64,000 bases of DNA, from positions 121,303,592-121,367,591 of the forward strand of contig CM022946.1 of assembly GCA_012931725.1 (NCBI GenBank). Reading direction: 5' to 3'. Numbering within the stretch: position 1 is the first letter of the stretch; each line of letters opens with the position of its first letter. Below the pieces are notes generated by a model. The model saw nothing but the letters and a program-made list of their open reading frames with translations. It had not been told where the DNA came from and made no database searches. The position numbers and the translations under genes were made by a program. The stretch comes from Litsea cubeba. Taxonomy: Eukaryota > Streptophyta > Magnoliopsida > Laurales > Lauraceae. This document shows positions 24,801 to 36,714 of this stretch, one piece after another.

Positions 24801-25140
24801 TCTTAGGATAGACCTGGTCGTTTGAGGGTCGAGGCTTCGTGGGGGTGCCACGGGCTTCGGGCCTTTTGGTGCTCACCTTTGGTGTCATGGCAGTGACACG
24901 TTGAGAGATGAGCTTCTGCTTCTTGGAATGAGTAGTTTGTTCTTCGGGAAGTGGGAATGGTCCCAGCGTCCCAAAGACAATAGTCCGGGGAGACGAGGTC
25001 AACCCGGAGTTCAGAGAGTTGCCGAGGGAGTTGACGCTTCGGCAGTTGATGGGGAGCTTGTAAGTGCGCATGTTTTGCTTCTGTTGAAGCATGAGCTGGT
25101 GCTTGTTCTCATCGAAAGTAATGGTTAGCGAAGCTGCCAT
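21805..25140 (-). pseudogene. Tat-B gag (ORF1) with long basic N-terminal region
   Basis: It starts MAASLTITFDENKHQ at 25140 in a good context (ACAATGGC). About 350 residues rich in Arg/Lys/Pro/Ser follow, then a coiled stretch (TRIQQLEQGKQRIETLMENL). The Retrotrans_gag core lies about 23600-23150 (YTGKGSARQHVIHFKILTAA, ALKIRLFASTLKGTAFDWY, FKGEDHPATM), followed by a C/H-rich motif (YCPYHQMISHPLNQCFV). In-frame stops lie near 24092 and 23898, and a one-base shift in the G-run near 22457. The 431-codon block 23727-22432 is open. An acidic region continues to the CACTA-B junction. Gag would form the particle; this copy is broken. Confidence 0.85.
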
Positions 25141-25268
25141 TGTTAGTTTTTTCAAAAAATTTCTGAAACAAGACCACATCCATTAGTAATCACAAGAATA
25201 TAATGATCATAAATGGGAAGTTCTATGGTTTTGTCTTTTCAAATCACTCGAGGGATATGACCCAAGCA

Positions 25269-25273
25269 ATATG
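25269..25273 (+). repeat. left target-site duplication of Tat-A (ATATG)
   Basis: ATATG directly precedes TGTTGACACC. The same five bases follow the 3' LTR at 48081-48085. Joining the flanks reconstitutes continuous Tat-B leader. Confidence 0.95.
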
Positions 25274-26001
25274 TGTTGACACCAAAAATGTCACTTTGCC
25301 TCTTCAAGATCCAAAGAGCTACATGAAGTCGCAACCTGCCATAAATAGGCAATGCTGCTTCCAAAAATCAAATCTTGTCAGAATCAAACAAAAACTGCAA
25401 GATTCTTCCAGACAGCCAAAAGAGGAGTACACAAGAAGTTTCAGGCCATTTCAAAATCATTTGGCCTAACTTCGCTTCTCCGACAGCCAAATCAGGCCTC
25501 TCGGCAGCAAAGCTCTCCGGAACCATGGTTTCCAAGACAGAACCTATGGATCATCTTAAAATGACTCCAATAGGTTCCCTGTCAAATTTCAAGTCAATCG
25601 GACATCGGTTGACCGCACATCAAATCGCGACATCTTCATCGCGACAAAAAGCAAGTCTACAGGTGATAGGACCCCAAACGGGTTCAAAACTCAAACAAAA
25701 GCCTATGGTTGGTCTTATTTATTGCTCAGGAGGCTTCACACCAAATTTCAGGTCATTCCGACATCGTTTGACCCAGTTTCAGCTTCTGACGAAAAATCGG
25801 CAGCTCTGCGCGACAAAGTCTTCGGCTTTCTCAGGAAATTGGAAACTTTTCAAAATAAAATGCAAGGATTCTCATCAGGTTTCCTACAAAGAAATCAGGC
25901 CAATAAATGGTCAAAATTTCAAGGAAAAGTACAGAAGAAAAAAGAATCGAAAAACAGCAAAAACGGACGCAAAACGGGACTCGAAAGGGGGAAAACCCCC
26001 C

Positions 26002-26047
26002 CAGGGTCGCAGACCCCTGCGACCCTGGGCCAGGGTCGCCGGCGACC
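26002..26047 (+). repeat. GC-rich hairpins in Tat LTR U3
   Basis: CAGGGTCGCAG (26002-26012) pairs perfectly with CTGCGACCCTG (26017-26027) around a 4-nt loop. Then GGTCGCCGGCGACC (26034-26047) is a perfect 14-bp palindrome. The 3' LTR repeats both. The older Tat-B LTR keeps the first hairpin (about 51608-51636) with one mismatch. Confidence 0.9.
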
Positions 26048-26725
26048 TTGGAACCCGGGGTCGCCGGGAAAGCCCCGGAAACCCCGGTTTTCGCCGTTTT
26101 TTCGCGATTCGAGGTGCCTAGCCTCTGGTACTTTCCAAAATTCATGCTTTTGAGACACCAAGTCCTCTGACATCCGTCCAAAACACGGGTAAATCATCAA
26201 AAGTATCAAAGACAATATTGATCGCCACCCGGTCAACCAAAAAGGTGTGCTTTCTACCCGACCGATCGAGAAATCGACAGGACAGATGGCACCGACCCGC
26301 TGTTGGCAACAAACACCTGAAATTACATGATCATCTGATGTCGATCTACATAAAGATCCATCGATGATCATCAACAGAAGAATCCCAAAAGACGTGGCAC
26401 GGCCCGCGACTCTTCAGCTGCTCGGCGACCACTTAATGCGATTAATTGACTAGCTTTATTACAGTCATTAATCCATTCCTTTGGACGGCCCAATCAGAAG
26501 CAAGCATTCGGGAGTTACAAGTCAAGAGATTCATGGCATTTAACCCATGAAACTCCTCCCATCATGGCGATTAAAGGCGATTAAATGCCCTCAATCTCCT
26601 CCGGCCAATCAGAAGCCAAGAAAAAGGAGTTACAAAATAAACAATTCAATTTTGTAACTCCTCCCATTATGTGGCTTAATGACAATAAAAGCCCATAAAC
26701 CCTCCTAAAAGGCTACCTAAAAGCC

Positions 26726-26733
26726 TATAAATA
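26726..26733 (+). promoter_or_regulatory. TATA box of Tat-A 5' LTR
   Basis: TATAAATA in CCTATAAATAGGAG. The equivalent in the 3' LTR is at about 47205, and Tat-B keeps it on the minus strand near 50940. It would drive the genomic transcript, with the start about 30 bp downstream (inferred). Confidence 0.75.
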
Positions 26734-27240
26734 GGAGGGCTCTCCAAGAAGAAAAAAGGACACAGACACACAGACAACATCATCAGACAGCAGACAGAAA
26801 AATCAGAAATCCAGAGAAAGGAAAAAGAGAGAAAACTCTGCGGAAGTTCTACACCGGCCACCGCAACAAGGTGACAAAAGTCCCTTGGGGGGTACCCCCC
26901 CCCCAAGGTCCTTGCCTTCTCCTCCTGCCTCCAATGGCTTAGATGTGGCTTTTCAGCCCGTCTACTCGGCTTTTTATTGGATATAGGACCTCCTTTTGGT
27001 CTTTGTCTTCTAAAAACCCGAGGTTATAGCCAAGCCAAGCGAATCAATAGCATCCTCTGTTCTCATCTGCATGGATGATGGCGAAGCCCACATATGGCTT
27101 GCGACCGTCAATCTAAACGAGTCCTCCACAATCTCCTGAGAAGTTAGATCCTCCTTTTCTTGCTTTTCATTGTAGTTTGTATTTTTTAAAAGAGACAAAA
27201 ATCACAATTCTTGTCTTTCATTGTTGATAAGGATTGTAAA

Positions 27241-27313
27241 TCGGCTATAAACGCCAAAATCGGCTATAAACGCCAAAAATCGGCTATAAACGCCAAAATA
27301 GGCTATAAATGCC
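27241..27313 (+). repeat. four-unit GGCTATAAACGCC array in LTR
   Basis: Four 20-bp units with core GGCTATAAAYGCC, each a small inverted repeat (GGC...GCC) around TATAAA. The 3' LTR (about 47720-47795) and Tat-B LTR (about 50366-50440) carry the same array. The same core forms a larger array in the Tat-A 3' region (39382-39749). Confidence 0.9.
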
Positions 27314-27601
27314 AAAAAAATCGCCTTTCACGGCAAATCAAGAAAATGTCTCTTTTCTTAAATATATGTGCAATGGAAAACTTGAAAGAAGTTGATTTCC
27401 TTTTTACTTGCGAAGGTTGATTTCCGGATCACCACTTGCAATTCCAAGTAAAAATAGAAAATCTGGCACACCCACACAAAAAAAGAAATGTTGATGCACG
27501 CCCCCCTTTGCCCCCCGGTTACGAAAGGGTCGGAACCAAACGGACTCCCACGTCCGCCGACCTCGGTAGGAACCCGGAGCATCCCGGAGCGCGGTCCATC
27601 T

Positions 27602-27622
27602 AGCTGGCACACCAGGTGGGAC
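27602..27622 (+). promoter_or_regulatory. primer binding site of Tat-A (tRNA not assigned)
   Basis: AGCTGGCACACCAGGTGGGAC directly follows the LTR. The same place in Tat-B (50087-50066, minus) reads AGCTGGCTCCACCCGATGGG. Position supports a primer site; I could not assign the tRNA with confidence. Confidence 0.55.
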
Positions 27623-27862
27623 TCGTTTATTTGAGAACACGATGCTAGAAATGAAATATTTGCATATCATATATTTTGCTCTATGCTTATATTTCTTTTC
27701 TCGATTCCTTGGCTACTTTATAATTGGTGGCCTATGTTGAATTCCGCATATATAAAAAAAATGAGATGAGATTTTTTGTTTGGAAATTTCTAATTCTTTG
27801 AATTTATTTCCACTCTTTCTCTTTTCAAAAAAAAAAAAAACAAAAAATCAGATTTGTCATTT

Positions 27863-28440
27863 GGATTCAAAATTGAGAAACCTTGATCCGTTCCTATCGT
27901 TCATCGCGCTTGCAGAAATGTTGAGCCTGTTCGACTAAGGTTTTGGGCCATGGTTTCTCTTCGATGAGTTCATTAAAAAATATATATATATATAAAAAAA
28001 AAATTTAGATTTCTCAATTTGGATTCAAAATTGAGAAACCTTGATCCGTTCCTATCGTTCATCGCGCTTGCAGAAATGTTGAGCATGTTCGACTAAGGTT
28101 TTGGGCCATGGTTTCTCTTTGATGAGTTCATTAAAAAAAATATATATATATATAAAAATTTAGATTTCTCAATTTGGATTCAAAATTGAGAAACCTTGAT
28201 CCGTTCCTATCGTTCATCGCGCTTGCAGAAATGTTGAGCCTGTTCGACTAAGGTTTTGGGCCATGGTTTCTCTTTGATGAGTTCATTAAAATATATATAT
28301 ATATATAAATTTAGATTTCTCAATTTGGATTCAAAATTGAGAAACCTTGATCCGTTCCTATCGTTCATCGCGCTTGCAGAAATGTTGAGCCTGTTCGACT
28401 AAGGTTTTGGGCCATTGTTTCTCTTCGATGAATTCATAAA
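27863..28440 (+). repeat. leader tandem repeat R1, four units of 151-158 bp
   Basis: Units start at 27863, 28021, 28176 and 28327. Each holds ATTGAGAAACCTTGATCCG, ATCGCGCTTGCAGAAATGTT and GGTTTCTCTTYGATGARTTC, followed by a TA/A-rich spacer of varying length. No coding. It lies in the transcribed leader between the primer site and gag. Confidence 0.93.
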
Positions 28441-28860
28441 AAAAAAATATATAAAAAAAAAGACATAGACCACTAAGGTTAAACCAACTGTGTTCTTTGA
28501 TCATGGTTGATTCAAAGAAAAGCCTTGTCCAGAGTGTGGAGACAGCTTGACTGTTCTAGGCAAGGGTCCTCCAAACGGGTTCATTAAGTAATCCTACCCT
28601 TACCTGGGGGCAATTCTATCAATCAAGATTTCATAGGACCGGGTTAGGAGGCCTATGTGTACTCTCTCGTCTTTTAAATAAATTTTTTTCAAAAATAAAA
28701 TTTTTAAAAATAAAAATTTAAAATAAAAATAAAAAATAAAAAAAATTTTCAAAAAAAAAATCTTAAAAAAAAAATAAAAAAAATAAAAAAAAAATAAAAA
28801 AAAAGATTTTTTTAAAAAAAAAAATCTTCAAAAATCTTCAAAAAAAAAAAAAAACTTCCG
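28441..28860 (+). other. leader with A-rich low-complexity block
   Basis: 28470-28680 is unique leader sequence also found in Tat-B (near 48810-49010, minus). 28681-28856 is almost pure A with T and few other bases. No gene. Confidence 0.8.
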
Positions 28861-28865
28861 TCATT

Positions 28866-29145
28866 TTGGGTTTAGATTAGAGAAATCTTGGTCTTCTCCT
28901 TTCTGAGCACTGGCGCTCGCGGAAATCGCTGAGCCCGTGTTCAGATTGGAGTGCCTTTTGCTCTCTTTGATGAACCCGATATTGGCATTTCAAAAAAAAA
29001 AAAACTCGTCATTTTTAGATTCAGATCCGAGAAATCATGGTTCATTTCTTTCTGAGCACTGGCGCTCGCGGAAATCGCTGAGCCCGTGTTCAGATTGGAA
29101 TACCATCTGCTCTCTTTGATGAATCCAATCTTGACCTTTCAAAAC
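28866..29145 (+). repeat. leader tandem repeat R2, two units of 149 bp
   Basis: Two units share GAGCACTGGCGCTCGCGGAA and CTGAGCCCGTGTTCAGATTG at offset 149. Word order matches R1 (GAGAAA, GCGCTYGC, GAGCC, CTCTTTGATGA), so R1 and R2 look like diverged products of one ancestral repeat. Confidence 0.85.
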
Positions 29146-29533
29146 AGAGAATCTCATCTCATAGATGCGGTCTCAAAACATTTGTGTCTAGCGGTACTAG
29201 TACGCCCTTTCAGGGTCTACTGTATTGCGACCGGCACATTTGTAACTCCAACTTTATATTCTTCTTACCTCGAGCAAGCTCTGCTTCTCGATAAGTCGAA
29301 TTTAAGTTCACAATTGCTTCTAGCAGTCACTGGGATGCCCATTCTGGGCTTACCATACCTGCGATCAGAACAATTGTACCTTCTATGGCATTTTGCCTTC
29401 CTCATATTGCTTGGGTCATCTACCTCGAGCAATTTGAAAAGACGAAACCATAGAACTTCCCATTTATGATCATTATATTCTTGTGATTACTAATGGATGT
29501 GGTCTTGTTTCAGAAATTTTCAAAAAACTAACA
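29146..29533 (+). other. unique 3' part of Tat-A leader
   Basis: No gene. It matches Tat-B 48081-48340 (minus) and, past the point where Tat-A itself inserted in Tat-B, 25273-25141. A TTGTTTCAG acceptor-like motif (about 29506) precedes the gag start, so a spliced leader is possible but unproven. Confidence 0.6.
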
Positions 29534-32500
29534 ATGGCAGCATCGCTAACCATTACTTCGATGAGAACAAGCACCAACTCATGCTTCAACAGAAGCAAAC
29601 CACGCGCACCTACAAGCGCCCATCAGCTGCCGAAGTGTCAACTCCTCGGCAACTCTCTGAACTCCGGGTCGACCTCGACTCCCCGGACTATCGTCTTTGG
29701 GACGCTGGGACCATTCCCACTTCCCGAGGAACAAACTGCTCCCTCCAAGAAGCAGAAACTCGCCTCTCAACGTGTCACTACCATGACACCAAAGGCGAGC
29801 ACCAGAAGGCCTGAAGCCCGTGGCAGCCCCACGAAGCCTCAACCTGCAAACAACCAGGTCTACCCAAGACTTGGTCCCCAAGACCTTCACCAAAACAGAG
29901 AAGGTCCCGAACCACCAAGCCAGCATACCTGGCCCCACTCAAGGAGAACCAGTTCTATCCTCTTGCTTACATGAAAGAGGAGAGACCCATCTCCAACCTG
30001 ACTTCCAAGTCAACCCAGCATGAGCCGGCTTGTTCCTACAAGCCCAAAATCAAGTCATGCATCACAAGGCCTCCACAAGCACCTGCTAAGGCCTACAAAC
30101 CTGCAGTTCGACCCTTCATATCTACAGGGGCCGAACTTCAAAAATTCAAAGCTTCGTTGCAACAGGCGAAGAATAGGGTTCGCATCCTGTCCTTGCCCAG
30201 CTACAAAGAAGACAGGCTCGGCTGCTGCGCCCGAGGGAGCACATCCTTCATCGTCAAAGCCCAGTCAGAGCTGACCGAAGCTCAAATTGCTCGTCGTATA
30301 CGCCGCCGCGCGTCGTATAGACAAAAGAGACTAGAGAAGCAAAGGACCCAGCCTCCCACACTTCAAGTCTCTCCAAATGGGTCGAAAAAGAAAGACCCAA
30401 CCAAGTTGCTGCCGTCCATATGGTTGGAAAAACCAGAAGCGCCAAAAATCAGCAACAAAAATCCATGTCCGACGTCCGATGACCCGCAGCGTCTCCAGGA
30501 CAAGAAGACATTCAGAAGAATCCCCTGCTCCTTCAAGCAAAGGACAGCAGAGTGATCCTTCCTCAAGCTCCTCTTCAAAAAGAATGAGCCCCAGCTCAGT
30601 CACCAGGACAGTTTCTTCTCGTTCGAATCACGAAGGATGAATGTCTTGGCTACAAATTCTGAGCCACCACCCCGCAATCCACCTCCAGAAGATGCGATCA
30701 CCCGCATCCAGCAGTTGGAACAGGGCCAGCAGAGATTGAAACTCTGATGGAAAACCTTCTCCTCGCCTTCCAAAATCAGGCGAACAATGAACCTCCTCCG
30801 AATCATCAAGACGACGAGAATAGAGAAGAAAATGAGTCACGCGCCCTTACCAAAAAGGACGTAGACGGTATCCTCGCCAAAGCAAAAGAAGAGGATATAC
30901 TCAAGAGCATGGGATCAAGCCACCATATCCCTTATGGATGGACTCGGTCCCGTTCCCCACAAATCAAGCATCCTACTCTCCAAACATATACGGGGAAAGG
31001 ATCAGCCAGACAGCACGTCATCCACTTCAAGATCCTGACGGGAGCTATCGCGGATCAAGATGCACTCAAGATCCGCCTCTTTGCAAGTACCCTAAAAGGT
31101 ACGGCCTTCGATTGGTACTCCACTCTGCCGGAGGACTCAATCCAAAACTGGGCCATGCTAGAGACACGCTTCCTGACTCACTTCAAAGGTGAGGATCATC
31201 CCGCTACTATGGCTCAGCTGTGCAGCCTAAAACAGGGGGAGAATGAATCAACATATGACTTCATTCACAAGTGGAAAGCAATGGCATACAAATGCTCTGA
31301 TGTATTGCCACAAGCGTCGCTAGTCGACATCTGCCGAAACAACATGAGAGCCAGAATCCGCTCCATGATCATCGGCAACAAATCAAAAAACCTGGGAGAA
31401 CTCCTAGAAGCTTCCATGGAAGCTGAAACGGTGATTAAAGACCTCAACAGTCAGAAATCATCAAGAAAAGAGCCAACCGCCATTGACACCTCAAACCAAA
31501 GAAGAAAGAGGTCCTCAATGTGCAGACCAAGTCAGCTCCTCAGCCACCAAAGAAAGCTGAAAACAAAGCTGCTGGTAAGAGACCTGAACTCTCTGATGCC
31601 TTCAAAGAACGAGTAGAGAAGAAATACCCGTTTGATGAAGATGTTGATGAAATCTTCGGGGCTCTTGTGGCAAACGGCAAGCTCACCTTGCCTGAACCAA
31701 AAAGACCGGGTGATGTTGGCAAAACCAACGATCCTCGGTACTGTCCATACCACCAGATGATCTCGCATCCTCTCAATCAATGCTTCGTTGTGAGAGAGAA
31801 AAAAATGAGATGTGGAAAAACGGAGTCATCACCTTTGACAAAAACTATGGGTCTGCCTCCGTCAACATGGTGACATGTGGACAAACATCAAGATCACCGA
31901 AGAAGAAGATCACTACTTCCTTCAAGGTGATAAACTCAATCGAAGCGTCCGAGGAACTGGTTCCTTACCCGACACCAGACGGACAACCGATATGGGTACA
32001 TCCCGATCTCCTGGAAGATGAAAATTGGGAGGTCGTGAAAACAAAGCCTACAGCTCAACAGCGAAGGCAGGCTAGGAAACATCTCCTCAAGCTCAAACGG
32101 CAAGAGAAGACCCAGCCAAAACTAGAGGTCAAAGAAAAGGCAGAGGCTTCCTCTACCGCTTCACTGGAGGTAACAAAAACATCCCTTCCAGAGACTTCAA
32201 AGGGGGTAAGGAAATTCACTCTCAGTGATTTCATGCCACCTCAATTCAAAGAAGCCATGCAGGAGGCATCATACTCTTGCAATTCGGTAGTTGGATTCTC
32301 CATTGATGGATACGAGTCCAGCGACACCGATGATGGATTCGAATCCAACTACACAGATGAGTGGGAGGATCCCTTGAAACAGGAGAATATCTCTCCGATG
32401 AAGAATGGGTTCCTGAGTCTCATCTTATGCCAGTAATCTGGTATAACCCCCTACAGCCACAAGGATCCTGGTCTGATGATGAAGAAGACCAAGAGCTGTA

Positions 32501-33488
32501 CAAGAAAATGCTGCTGACCCAGCACCTCTCATTACTCCAGTGGAAATCAACAATGTTGAGCCACAAAGAGATGATGAAGAAGAAGATCCGGCTCCCATGC
32601 CTGATCTTGAAGAATATGCAAGGATCTTGCAGCGACTCGCTCTAGAACAAGAGCAAGAACGCGTCAACGAGCCTCCTCGCAATCCAGAGCCTGAAGTCCC
32701 TGAAGACCACAGGTACATCCTCCCTTAACTCCTGAAAATGGAGAAAATTGCTGGATAGACGATCCTCTCACATCCGAGGATGAGTCTGACTCCGATCAGG
32801 CAACGTCTCCCGTCAGAGCTTCCTGTAATGTGATAATTCGGGATTATAGCTCTTCCGAAGCATCGTCTGATGAGAGCACTTACACTCCGGCGACGCCTAG
32901 CAATATATCTTCTGGAGCCACCTCGTCTCACGTGACTTTCACTGAGATGACACCCTCTCAGGTTTCTTCTCCTGAGACTGTGACTTCAAAGTTCACACCC
33001 TTCCTGACTGAAGAATTCCCAGCCATTGATGCTTGGGACGATGAATTAGTCAACGAAGAAGAAAGATTGCTGGATGCTGTTCAGGACTTGTTCCCGGAAA
33101 ATGCTCCATGCAACACAATCACTGAGGATGGTAACTCTGCTGCTGATGCATCCTCAGCAAATGAAAAACGACAGCCTCTTGATCCTGAAGACAATCTTCC
33201 AAACGAAGACCCTTCTCAAGAAGCTCTCGAAGTTGGTAGAGGCACCCGCTCTGGCCGGGACTACCACAAAAATTACAACCAATCTTCCTTTACATATGTA
33301 AATCCTTCGGGAAAAGATGTTGTAAGCGCCCCTAGTGGCAACAATGATGAACATGCAGGCCCTAAGGAGGCTTTCAAGTATGACTTGATTGAACACTTCA
33401 AGCACATACCTGCACGTCTGCACATCCTAGATTTGTTGCGAATGTCTCCGCACACTCGTGATAATCTCATCTCAGAATTACAAAACTG
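29534..33488 (+). pseudogene. Tat-A gag (ORF1), multiply frameshifted
   Basis: It starts MAASLTIT at 29534, but one base is missing near 29558 relative to Tat-B, so the frame breaks after nine codons. Later parts are readable in different frames: basic N-terminal region (29971-30555), coiled stretch, Retrotrans_gag core (30960-31480; FASTLKGTAFDWYSTLPEDS), C/H-rich motif (about 31735-31800), acidic region (32200-32930) and the pre-protease segment ending EHFKHIPARLHILDLLRMSP (33390-33450). At least six shifts or stops separate these. In an intact element it would assemble the particle. Confidence 0.87.
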
Positions 33489-33499
33489 AATGAGGATGT

Positions 33500-34606
33500 C
33501 GACAAACATGCCCCGCAAGTCCTCCAAATTGAAATGGATTACCGGGTCAAAAACTCAGAAGCCTCCTCAAAGGGAGAAAGAAGAAAACTGAGGGATCATG
33601 CATTGAATGCCTCTCGGTTAAAAAAGCAGCCAGTGCAACCATCGCCTTCACAAAGGATGACCTCCTACTTGGCGAAACCAGGCATAACCGACCCCTGTAC
33701 TTCACAGGGTATATCAAGGAAATGCCTATGCATAGAGTTCAGATCGACCCAGGTTCTGCACTCAACCTCATCTCACTCATCCCACCCGCAAACTGAGCCA
33801 CACATCTGTATCTTCTTGGATACGATGGGAGTACTCAAAGGCCTATCGGCAAAATCAGGTTCAAATTGCAGATCGGTGATCTTATCTCTGAGGTCACAGT
33901 GTATGCAATAAAGACCCCTTCATGCTACAACATCCTTCTCGGACGCCCTTGGATCCATGAGAATGGTGTTGTCCCTTCAACTCTACATCAATGCATCAAG
34001 TTTGTTGGCGACGACGGCATGATACATCGAGTCTTTGCGGACAGAAAACCCTTCAAAGGTAAAGAAATCCACTTCGCAGACTCACAGATGTATGAAGGTG
34101 AAAAAGAAGAAGAGGAGAAGCATACAGCATCCTTTGCCGAAAATCTCCAGAAAGATAAAGGCAAAGCTCCTCAACAATCACCGGAAGAAAACAAACCATC
34201 CGGTAAATCTGAAGAGAGCATGCAAACTCCCTTCATCATCTCCCTCAAATCTTCAAAGCCTTTGGTCATCACAACTAAAGTGAAGAAGGCAAAACAAAAG
34301 CCTGGGGGCAAATTTGTTGTCTCTTTCGTGTCTATCATGCAAGACACGGACTCGGATTCAGAGCCAGAAGACGACACATCGTCAAGCCAAGCTGACACTC
34401 AGCAAGTTCAGCCTGCTCTTACTCCAATGGAGACAACTTCTGACATAGAAGATCCTACGTCAGCTTCCTTCGTTGTTCCAGCAAAGGAAAAGCCGATCTT
34501 CTTCCATAGATCGGATGCTTCTTCATCAAACTCCATGCTTGAACCTTTCCAAAATAAAGGTACGCCTCAACTATCCTTATACAGTTCTGTGGCACAAGCT
34601 ATATGA
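33500..34606 (+). pseudogene. Tat-A aspartic protease region
   Basis: Protease active-site words are readable: HRVQIDPGSALNLISLIPP (about 33728-33785), then after a stop/shift IGDLISEVTVYAIKTPSCYN and ILLGRPWIHENGVVPSTLHQ (33870-34000). A long acidic/Lys-rich linker (to about 34600) follows without recognisable fold. The linker carries an open frame 33866-34606. Cleaves gag-pol in active elements; broken here near 33797. Confidence 0.85.
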
Positions 34607-35217
34607 AGAAAATGGGCTATGACGCTCAAAACCCAGTCGGTTTGGGAGAAGGACGCGGTATTCTCACGCCATTGGGGCCCGTCTTGACCAAAAGCCAGCT
34701 GGAAGATTGGAGACTCTACGGCTATGTAGAAAAGTCTTCACACGGGTTAGGGTATGATCCTGACACTCCCTTGAGACAGTTGACACAAAGGCTTAAAAGT
34801 CAATATACTGACCAAGCCTCAACATCTCAAGTCCATGAAGACATCGATCTCCCTGGATATCTCTTTGATGAGTCACCTGACAAAGATCCAGGAAGCTCAT
34901 CCAATTGGCACGATTTCTCCGAAAATGAAGAGGAGTTGTCCGATGGCACAGACGTGTGGACTTCTGACCCAGAAGAACCCTCATCTCCAAAAGAAGTAGC
35001 CTACTTCGACTCGGTTTCAACAGGCGATTGGGATCATCTCATAGCAAGCCTTGGGAAAATTACCGATCAAGAAGACCCGTGGAAAGGAACAAAACCTTGG
35101 TCTGGAAATGCCCTTGAAACCCCAGAAGGTTTCGTTGAGCTGGAAGCCTCCGAAAATATTGTGGAGGAACCACCTTCGAACCTTCCAACAGAAGATCCTG
35201 TTCAAAAGATAGACTTG
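34603..35217 (+). pseudogene. G-patch-like segment and acidic linker before RT
   Basis: MKKMGYDAQNPVGLGEGRGI is a G-patch-like Gly motif, followed by LTPLGPVLTKSQLEDWRLYG. G-patch segments between protease and RT are known in some Ty3/gypsy Tat-type elements. The stretch to 35217 is acidic linker. It is open and in frame with the following RT start. Confidence 0.72.
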
Positions 35218-36210
35218 GGAACACCAGATAACCCACGTCCTGTATTCATAAGCAAGAATATAAAGGATGATGAGTTACCCGAGTATATCGCTTTTCTTCG
35301 TGAGTTCGTTGATTGCTTTGCATGGTCTTATGCTGAAATGCCAGGCTTAGACCCCAAAATAGCAGTTCACAAACTCAATCTTCAAGAAGACATCAAGCCT
35401 GTCAAGCAAGGCCAAAGAAGATTCCGTCCAGATGTGATGGATAAAATTGAACAAGAAGTTCAAAAACTCAAAAGCGTCGGCTTCATCCGTGAGGAACAAC
35501 ATCCTGAATGGTTGGCCAACATTGTCCCCGTGACAAAGAAAAATGGGCAGATCAGGGTCTGTATTGATATAGAGACCTGAATGGCGCAGCCCAAAAGATG
35601 AATTTCCGCTCCCCATACTAGAGGTAATGATGATAATACCTGTGGATTCGAGCGAATGACATTCATGGATGGTTTCTCTGGCTACAATCAGATAAAGATG
35701 CATCCTGAAGATGAAAAACATACATCTTTTCGGACCCCATTTGCGTGTATTGCTACACTGTCATGCCATTTGGTCTGAAAAATGCTGGGCCACATATCAG
35801 AGGGCTATGCTGAAAATATTCCAAGATATGCAGCACAAGACGGTTGAATGTTACGTTGATGACCTCGCCGTCAAAAGCAAAAGAAAAGAAGATCATCTCG
35901 AAAACCTTCGAGAAGTCTTCCTCCGGCTTCGCAAACACAAACTGCGAATGAATCTTTGAAATGCTTCTTCGGCGTTCGTCAGGTAAGTTCCTTGGATTCT
36001 TAGTTCGGAAAGCTGGAATAGAGCTTGACCCCATAAAAGTCAAAGCCATTCTAGAAAATGCCCTCTCCAAGAACCTGAGAGAAATCAAAGGGCTTTCAAG
36101 GGAGATTGGCCTACATCAGGCAGGTTTCATCCTCCAATCTTTCGGGGAAAAATGCCGTCATTCTCCCGGTTGATGAAAAAAATGTGTAAACTTTGTTTGG
36201 GATGCTGACT
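35218..36210 (+). pseudogene. Tat-A reverse transcriptase, broken
   Basis: The N-terminal part is in frame to 35580 (YIAFLREFVDCFAWSYAEMP, VGFIREEQHPEWLANIVPVT, IRVCIDIET then stop). The catalytic YVDD is at 35852-35863 in another frame (MPFGLKNAGATYQRAM upstream needs a further shift). LGFLVRKAGIELDP (about 35990-36035) is the thumb start. At least four frame breaks. Confidence 0.88.
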
Positions 36211-36700
36211 GTGAAGCTGCTTTCCAAGACATCAAGTTGATACCTAACAAACCTACAGTGTTAGCTGCTCCTACCCGACTGGAAAACCATTCATCTTGTA
36301 CACAAGAGCCCTTGATCACTCTTGGGAGCTCTGCTTGCGCAAGAAAATGATCAAAGAAAAGAAGCTGCTCTATATTACCTCAGCCGCATGCTAGTAGGTG
36401 CAGAGCATCGCTACTCTCCAGTCGAAAAGAATGGTCTTGCAGTGATGTTCGCCGTACAAAAGCTGCGTCACTACTTGCTTTCCAAACAGTCTTACCTGAT
36501 CTCGAGGGTCAACCTCTTGAAGGTCCTTGTCACAAGGCAGGTTCTCTCAATGCTCGACTGGCAAAATGGTCCATCCTTCTGTCACAATTTGATATTAGTA
36601 TGTACCACAAAAAGCAATCAAAGGGCAAGCTCTAGCGGACTTCCTCGCAGAGCATCCCATTGCCTAAAGATTCTCCACTCAGAGATGATCTCCCAGACGA
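36211..36700 (+). pseudogene. Tat-A first RNase H domain
   Basis: GALLAQENDQRKEAALYYLS, AEHRYSPVEKNGLAVMFAVQ and KLRHYLLSK match the gypsy RNase H. A shifted frame downstream gives FDISMYHKKQSKGKALADFL, the usual domain end. Several shifts. Confidence 0.8.
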
Positions 36701-36714
36701 ACCAGTCTACAATG

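Larger units (their letters stand above)
25274..27601 (+). repeat. 5' LTR of Tat-A (2328 bp)
   Basis: It starts TGTTGACACC and ends at GGTCCATCT, where the 3' copy has GGTCCATCA; the last base has mutated in this copy. It contains a GC-rich hairpin pair (26002-26047), a TATA box (26726) and a four-unit GGCTATAAACGCC array (27241-27313). Confidence 0.95.

Noticed and set aside
25375..26181. 248-codon ORF and overlapping antisense ORFs in the Tat LTR, repeated at 45854-46660
   Set aside because: Kept only because the two LTRs are nearly identical; the frame is not kept in Tat-B LTR and no motif is present.
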